DNA from: an uncultured Clostridia bacterium
GTDB taxonomy: Bacteria; Bacillota; Clostridia; Oscillospirales; Ruminococcaceae
DNA length: 12,559 bases
NCBI GenBank assembly: GCA_947381875.1
Contig: CANCXY010000081.1
Span: 1 to 12,559 of the forward strand
Direction of reading: 5' to 3'
A model generated the notes under the pieces. It did not search any database and was not told the DNA's origin. It was given only the letters and a program-made list of their open reading frames with translations. Both the position numbers and the translations under genes were made by a program. Shown here one piece after another: positions 8,192-12,559 of the stretch (within the stretch, counting starts at the first letter, position 1; each line of letters starts with the position of its first letter).

Positions 8192-9216
8192 GTTTCAATC
8201 CACGCTCCCGCGTAGGGAGCGACCGTTGCAGTCCCGTTCCCATCCAGTATGCCGGACGTTTCAATCCACGCTCCCGCGTAGGGAGCGACGGAGTGAAAAA
8301 AGTGCTCGTTACAGCCGATTTTGGTTTCAATCCACGCTCCCGCGTAGGGAGCGACCAGGAAGATCGTTCCGGGGGAAGCTGTCTGGCTGTTTCAATCCAC
8401 GCTCCCGCGTAGGGAGCGACAAACGTCGTGAAGATCAAAAAGGCGAACCCGGACGTTTCAATCCACGCTCCCGCGTAGGGAGCGACGCTGACAGAGCGGA
8501 AAAGCCGTATTCCCATTATGGTTTCAATCCACGCTCCCGCGTAGGGAGCGACTTTGGGGTCCAGCACGTTTACAACGATAATCGGGGTTTCAATCCACGC
8601 TCCCGCGTAGGGAGCGACCGCACCGCGGCTTTTTTCTCATAGTCGGAAGCGTCGTTTCAATCCACGCTCCCGCGTAGGGAGCGACCCGTCGATTTCACCC
8701 GTTCGCTTCCGCCGCCGTTGTTTCAATCCACGCTCCCGCGTAGGGAGCGACCCCGACGTTTGACATCTGCTTTTCAAACGCCATTGTTTCAATCCACGCT
8801 CCCGCGTAGGGAGCGACCAGAAATGACTACAGTACAAACCAAACCTTTCGGAGTTTCAATCCACGCTCCCGCGTAGGGAGCGACGAAATAACGATTTTTC
8901 AATGGCCGTTTCTGAAAATGTTTCAATCCACGCTCCCGCGTAGGGAGCGACCAGCGCCAAATCTTGAAAGGATAGTGATATAATGGTTTCAATCCACGCT
9001 CCCGCGTAGGGAGCGACTTTTTCCAGCGCAGCCAAAATGTTCTTGTTTGTAGTTTCAATCCACGCTCCCGCGTAGGGAGCGACCGGCGCGGATCGCTGAA
9101 GGCGCCGCCATTTTCCTGTTTCAATCCACGCTCCCGCGTAGGGAGCGACACGACGCTGCCGCCCATGATTTCAAGCCGCTTTTTGTTTCAATCCACGCTC
9201 CCGCGTAGGGAGCGAC

Positions 9217-9249
9217 CTCTTGGTTTCCTTGTCCATGCTGCACCTCCTT
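9217..9249 (-). other. Spacer spanning a ribosome site and start codon
   Basis: In crRNA sense this 33-nt spacer begins AAGGAGGTGCAGC, then ATG and codons for DKETK. GGAGG lies 6 nt before the ATG, an optimal Shine-Dalgarno layout, so the protospacer covers the translation start of a foreign gene. Confidence 0.6.
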
Positions 9250-10077
9250 GTTTCAATCCACGCTCCCGCGTAGGGAGCGACCGTAGGCTTTCGGCGTCGG
9301 TGCTGATAGCTCACCGTTTCAATCCACGCTCCCGCGTAGGGAGCGACCCTCGTCCGCGATGGCGGTGTCGTCCACCTCGTAGTTTCAATCCACGCTCCCG
9401 CGTAGGGAGCGACTGATGGTCTTGCCGTCGACTCTGTGCTCCTCTCCGTTTCAATCCACGCTCCCGCGTAGGGAGCGACGTCGGGCCCGGCACGCCTCGT
9501 ACACCTCTTGGGTGTTTCAATCCACGCTCCCGCGTAGGGAGCGACCCGCCCAAGGTGGGCGGCGTCCATCTTTTTATCAACGTTTCAATCCACGCTCCCG
9601 CGTAGGGAGCGACCTTGTGGTGTTGGTGCATACTCCGGCCATTTTGTAGTTTCAATCCACGCTCCCGCGTAGGGAGCGACCAACTTATCAAGCACTGGTT
9701 CCCATTCCGGCAACGTTTCAATCCACGCTCCCGCGTAGGGAGCGACCCGTTACATTATTGGGCGGGGTTTGGCTTCCATAGTTTCAATCCACGCTCCCGC
9801 GTAGGGAGCGACAGTCTACCTTTTTTGAAAGGACAGGTGATTTTTTTGCGTTTCAATCCACGCTCCCGCGTAGGGAGCGACTATCCCGCCCACCACGCGC
9901 GACCGATTCTCAAATGTTTCAATCCACGCTCCCGCGTAGGGAGCGACCGTGCCAGGCAGGCGCAGGGCGCGGCGGATAATGTTTCAATCCACGCTCCCGC
10001 GTAGGGAGCGACGCATTATTGGCTATGCCGAGACCCGCGAAGAAGGTTTCAATCCACGCTCCCGCGTAGGGAGCGAC

Positions 10078-10246
10078 CGCAAAACTGCACAAAAATTTTC
10101 CCTTATCCCCTCCTTCATACAAAATATTCGTCTGTTTCAGGCCTTTTTTCACAAACTTATCTGGAAAACGACTCAAAATCTCTCGTTTCCCCCACTTTTT
10201 CCGGTGCGAACCTCCCTGCAAATTGATGATTGTTTCCGGCTCGCAC
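10078..10246 (-). promoter_or_regulatory. CRISPR leader
   Basis: These 169 bp lie between the cas2 stop and the first repeat. They are richer in A and T than their surroundings, with several A/T runs near the array (for example AAAATTTTTG on the minus strand). By position this is the leader, where new spacers are integrated and where the array promoter should lie. I see no well-matched -35/-10 pair; TATTTT at about 10120-10125 on the minus strand is a possible weak -10. Confidence 0.8.
10204..10246 (-). repeat. Inverted repeat at the cas2 end of the leader
   Basis: The minus-strand arms GTGCGAGCC (10246-10238) and GGTTCGCAC (10212-10204) pair over 9 bp with one G-U wobble across a 25-nt loop. 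The first arm starts directly after the cas2 stop codon. On plus-strand RNA the wobble would be an A-C mismatch, so the structure fits minus-strand RNA better. It could end the cas mRNA or act in leader recognition. Confidence 0.55.
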
Positions 10247-10537
10247 TCATAGGATCAGCGGATCTTCCGGCAGATACGTTTGCTTGCAGCCAAAGTGTTC
10301 TATTTTGTTTTCATAGCGGCTTCCCAAATAGTAAAAACGCAGGCTGTCTTTTTCTGATTCCATAATGGAACACAATTTTGCCTGCAATTTTTTGCACTGC
10401 GCCGGGTCCAACAGGCACTCGAACACCGAATTCTGCACGCGCTGACCATAGTTGACACATTGCCGGGCGATCTGACGCAGGCGCTTGCGCCCGGCGGCAT
10501 CTTCTGTGTTTACATCATATGTAATCAATACCAGCAT
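10247..10537 (-). CDS. cas2: CRISPR-associated protein Cas2
   Basis: A 96-aa Cas2, normal length for I-C. It opens MLVLITYDV, the first beta strand of the ferredoxin-like fold with the conserved Asp8, and continues through RVQNSVFECLL and LRFYYLG, both typical of Cas2. It forms the central dimer of the Cas1-Cas2 integrase that inserts new spacers at the leader. The ATG lies 9 bp after the cas1 stop. A Shine-Dalgarno-like GAGGG overlaps that stop, so translation is probably coupled. It is the last gene of the minus-strand cas operon and sits directly before the leader. Confidence 0.96.
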   Translation of the reverse strand: MLVLITYDVNTEDAAGRKRLRQIARQCVNYGQRVQNSVFECLLDPAQCKKLQAKLCSIMESEKDSLRFYYLGSRYENKIEHFGCKQTYLPEDPLIL

Positions 10538-10546
10538 CCTCTGCCC

Positions 10547-11578
10547 TCACTTCCACAGAAACGGCGGATATGCGTCCAGGTCTCCCCGCAGGCAGCGCGC
10601 CAATAACAGCGCCTGCACATGCGGGATAAGCCCCCAGGGGATCTTCTCTTTCAGGAAAGGATGCGTCAGCGTCTCCCTTTTCCGTTCCTGCCAATGCTTC
10701 AAGACCTCGCGCCGGGTTTCATCGGAAAGATACACCGCGCCGCCCGCCTGCCGGCAGAAATCGGCCGCTTTCAGCATGCGGTTGTTGATCAGCGTCAGCA
10801 CAAAGGTGTCTGCCAGGCAGGGGCGCATTTCTTCCATCAGATCCAGCGCCAGGGAACTCCGCCCCGGCCTCCAGCGATGTAGGAAACCCACATAGGAATC
10901 CAGCCCCACGCCCTCCAGCGCCGCCGCGCAGTCATGCGCCAACAGGGTATAGACGAACGACAACACCGCATTGAACGGGTCCAGCGGGGGCCTGCGGTTG
11001 CGTTCTGAAAAACAGAATGTATCCTTCCCCTGCAAGATCATTTCGTCCATTACACTAAAGTAGACAGCGGAGCCTGCCCCCTCTATGCCGCGCAGGTTGT
11101 CCAAATCGGTACTGTTCTGCACATCCGGCAGCAGCCCTTGCAAAGACGCGCTTGCGGCGGATAATTTTTCCGCATCCACACGCAGGGCATGATCCCGCAT
11201 GGTGCGCTCAATGCGCCATCGGGCATTATACAGTTTCCCGAAAATCATATTGCGCGCAACCAGGCAGCTCTGGTTTTCATCTTCCGCGACTTGATACTGC
11301 CTGCGGTGCAGCAGCACGTTACCGCTGCTCTCGCCGCATGTTTTGGCGAGGAATTTTCCCTGCGGCGTAAAGAACGCAAGCGAAATCCCCCGTTTGGCAC
11401 ATGCCCCCATCAGTGCGGGCGAAGCCCCCGGATAGGAGAAAGAGAGGATACCGGACAACCCATGCAGCGGATAGCGGGCCACGGTCTCCCTGTCCCGGTT
11501 TGCCACAACATTTTCCCCATCCAGGGAAAGATAAATATCCTCGGACGTGATAAAGAGCGTATTCAGAAGCTGCCTCAT
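10547..11578 (-). CDS. cas1: CRISPR-associated integrase Cas1, type I-C
   Basis: A 343-aa Cas1, the catalytic subunit that joins prespacers to the leader-proximal repeat. The expected metal-binding residues are visible: Glu166 in NLRGIEGAG, His234 in GFLHRWRPGRSS and the acidic cluster Asp246/Glu249/Glu250 in LALDLMEEMRP. The beta-sheet N-terminal domain occupies about residues 1-85 and the helical catalytic domain the rest. The ATG is 3 nt after the cas4 stop, with GGAGGAGGG inside the end of cas4 as a strong ribosome site, which indicates a tightly packed operon. Length and motifs are complete, so it should be active, in line with the large array of nearly identical repeats. Confidence 0.97.
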   Translation of the reverse strand: MRQLLNTLFITSEDIYLSLDGENVVANRDRETVARYPLHGLSGILSFSYPGASPALMGACAKRGISLAFFTPQGKFLAKTCGESSGNVLLHRRQYQVAEDENQSCLVARNMIFGKLYNARWRIERTMRDHALRVDAEKLSAASASLQGLLPDVQNSTDLDNLRGIEGAGSAVYFSVMDEMILQGKDTFCFSERNRRPPLDPFNAVLSFVYTLLAHDCAAALEGVGLDSYVGFLHRWRPGRSSLALDLMEEMRPCLADTFVLTLINNRMLKAADFCRQAGGAVYLSDETRREVLKHWQERKRETLTHPFLKEKIPWGLIPHVQALLLARCLRGDLDAYPPFLWK

Positions 11579-11581
11579 ATC

Positions 11582-12238
11582 TTATCCCTCCTCCGCCTGA
11601 CGCAAATACTCGGCTACCGTCCCATATCGTTGCAGCCTGGGCAGGCACAGTTCTTTCAGGGAACAGGCGTTGCAGGCTTTTGTAGGTTTTACCTGCGGCG
11701 TATATCCCCGGCGGTATAACTGGTGCATTTCCTTCAGGCTGCTTTGTACTGCCTGACGAAGCGGCTCGGTAAATGGTACAACTGTCCGCCTGTGCGGCTC
11801 GCCGTAAAACAGAGCGCCCTCCGGAATCGCGCAGCAAAGCATCTCCTCCAGGCACATCGCCTGCGCGCATAACTGCAGCTTATCCGCGTCATGCTCTTTG
11901 GGCTTGCCCTTTTTATACTCTACAGGATATGGCTGCCAGCTCCCTTTTTCACCATACAATGGAACACCCTGTGTATCGGCATGGAATTCCACCACATCGC
12001 ACTGCCCGGTAATGCCCAAAGTTCGGGAATATATCGCAAGGCCCCGCAGGATCAGCGTATCGCCCCGGCGTTCACGGGCCTTTTCATCGTGGGCACGGGC
12101 GTGAAACAGATCACCCTCTACCGTGTGCAGGTTTTCCTTCCAAAGCCCTTCTATATGGATCAGCGCCCACTGGCGGCGGCAGAATGTGAAGTGCTGCAAC
12201 CCGGAAAGCTGCAGCACTTCCTCCCTCTCCCCCTTCAC
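11582..12238 (-). CDS. cas4: CRISPR-associated exonuclease Cas4, type I-C
   Basis: A 218-aa RecB-family Fe-S nuclease that trims prespacers and sets PAM choice and orientation during adaptation. With the chosen start, the four cluster cysteines are Cys20 (FTFCRRQW), Cys189, Cys192 and Cys198 (ACNACSLKELC). The nuclease core shows Asp81 (GQCDVVEF), Glu107 and Lys109 (PVEYKKGK) and a Gln motif near 122-126. I chose GTG at 12238 because it overlaps the cas7 stop (GTGA) and gives MKGEREEVLQLSG, like I-C homologues. A second GTG seven codons downstream has a better purine-rich site (GGGGGAGAGGGAGG) and is a real alternative; a TTG at 12253 is less likely. Confidence 0.94.
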   Translation of the reverse strand: MKGEREEVLQLSGLQHFTFCRRQWALIHIEGLWKENLHTVEGDLFHARAHDEKARERRGDTLILRGLAIYSRTLGITGQCDVVEFHADTQGVPLYGEKGSWQPYPVEYKKGKPKEHDADKLQLCAQAMCLEEMLCCAIPEGALFYGEPHRRTVVPFTEPLRQAVQSSLKEMHQLYRRGYTPQVKPTKACNACSLKELCLPRLQRYGTVAEYLRQAEEG

Positions 12239-12559
12239 TGCATGCGCCGGCAAGAAACACCGGCAGGCAGTGACGCTTCATCTACCGTGACGCGATAATC
12301 TTTATACGCACGGGCAGGGATGGGATTTTCCGGGTCGACACGCTCTATCCGCACAGAGTCGAACAGTTTCCATGCCGGAGCGCAGCCAAGCTCGGAATCG
12401 TGCCGGAAAACGATCAGCTCCCGCACGGCCATCTTGCCGCGGGCTGCGGAACGGTCGTTTTCAAACATATTTAGGATCGCCTCCCACAACAGTTCCAGAT
12501 CCTCCTCGGAAAAGCCGGTTGTTTTCCGGGCAAGATTCGCGGAGACATAGCCCTCACAG
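12235..12559 (-). CDS. cas7: Cascade backbone protein Cas7 (Csd2), 3' part
   Basis: The last 107 codons of a gene that continues past the right edge; the frame is open from 12558 to the TGA at 12235-12237. The residues GYVSANLARKTGF-like opening, EEDLELLWEAI, NMFENDRSAARGKMAVREL and FRHDSELGCAPAWKLFD match the C-terminal half of type I-C Cas7/Csd2, which coats the crRNA in Cascade. Its stop codon overlaps the proposed cas4 start. In the usual I-C order cas5 and cas8c would lie upstream, outside the window. An internal TTG at 12487-12489 would give an 84-aa frame, but homology extends upstream of it, so that is not a real start. Confidence 0.92.
   Translation of the reverse strand, partial: CEGYVSANLARKTTGFSEEDLELLWEAILNMFENDRSAARGKMAVRELIVFRHDSELGCAPAWKLFDSVRIERVDPENPIPARAYKDYRVTVDEASLPAGVSCRRMQ

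Larger units (their letters stand above)
4524..10077 (-). CRISPR. Type I-C CRISPR array, 84 repeats and 83 spacers
   Basis: The repeat is 32 bp and on the plus strand begins GTTTCAATCCACGC and ends AGGGAGCGAC. It contains a 7-bp stem (CGCTCCC/GGGAGCG) with a 5-nt loop. I count 84 repeats; 82 look identical. The 83 spacers are 33-39 nt, mostly 34. I assign transcription to the minus strand for four reasons: in that sense the repeat ends ATTGAAAC, the known I-C 5' handle left by Cas5c cleavage; the leader and cas2 lie at the right end; the decayed terminal repeat lies at the left end; and a TTC PAM emerges from a spacer pair only in that sense. The newest spacer should therefore be 10013-10045 and the oldest 4556-4590. 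Counts are by hand and could be off by one. Confidence 0.98.

Noticed and set aside
4623..10004. Many open reading frames of 60-200 codons on both strands within the array
   Set aside because: They are repeat-derived: the repeat has no stop in several frames and yields recurring peptides such as FNPRSRVGSD and SLPTRERGLK. They have no ribosome sites and are not genes.
4524..10077. Plus-strand transcription of the array, with the leader next to cas3
   Set aside because: The decayed repeat is at that end, the I-C handle ATTGAAAC reads on the minus strand, and the spacer pair gives ACC instead of TTC as the upstream triplet in plus sense.
11152..12298. Plus-strand open frames opposite cas1 and cas4
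   Set aside because: They are antisense shadows of well-supported Cas genes in GC-rich sequence, with no recognisable domains.

Overview
The window carries most of a type I-C CRISPR-Cas locus from what looks like a gut-type, moderately high-GC member of the Clostridia (Oscillospiraceae or a relative). This placement is an inference. It rests on GHKL-kinase style, I-C Cas protein style and GC-rich codon use; there is no rRNA or other marker to fix it.

Layout. Positions 1-101 are an almost pure G/C contig end with a 12-C run and a 12-G run. A plus-strand GHKL-type sensor histidine kinase follows (102-2135), with an unusual extra membrane segment and a DUF3298/RsiV-like C-terminal domain. A strong hairpin (2155-2194) separates it from plus-strand cas3 (2223-4364). 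A 159-bp spacer-free stretch leads into a large CRISPR array at 4524-10077: 84 repeats of 32 bp and 83 spacers by hand count. To its right lie a leader of about 169 bp and the minus-strand genes cas2, cas1, cas4 and the 3' end of cas7 (csd2), which runs off the right edge. cas8c and cas5 are expected just outside the window.

How it works together. The array is read on the minus strand. In that sense the repeat ends in ATTGAAAC, the usual I-C crRNA 5' handle; the leader follows cas2; and the only clearly decayed terminal repeat lies at the far (left) end. Cas4, Cas1 and Cas2 form the adaptation module, Cas7 is the Cascade backbone, and Cas3 is the nuclease-helicase that destroys the target. 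Cas3 is displaced: it sits beyond the leader-distal end of the array and faces it on the opposite strand, instead of heading the cas operon.

The most informative content is in the spacers. Two spacers (6426-6460 and 7889-7923) come from diverged alleles of one gene, differ only at synonymous positions, and together expose a TTC PAM. Two neighbouring spacers (8092-8125 and 8158-8191) overlap by 10 nt on opposite strands and join into a CPxCGxxC zinc-ribbon-like reading frame. Both pairs suggest repeated, possibly primed, adaptation. I found no clearly new system. The unusual points are the locus layout, the kinase fusion and these spacer relationships.
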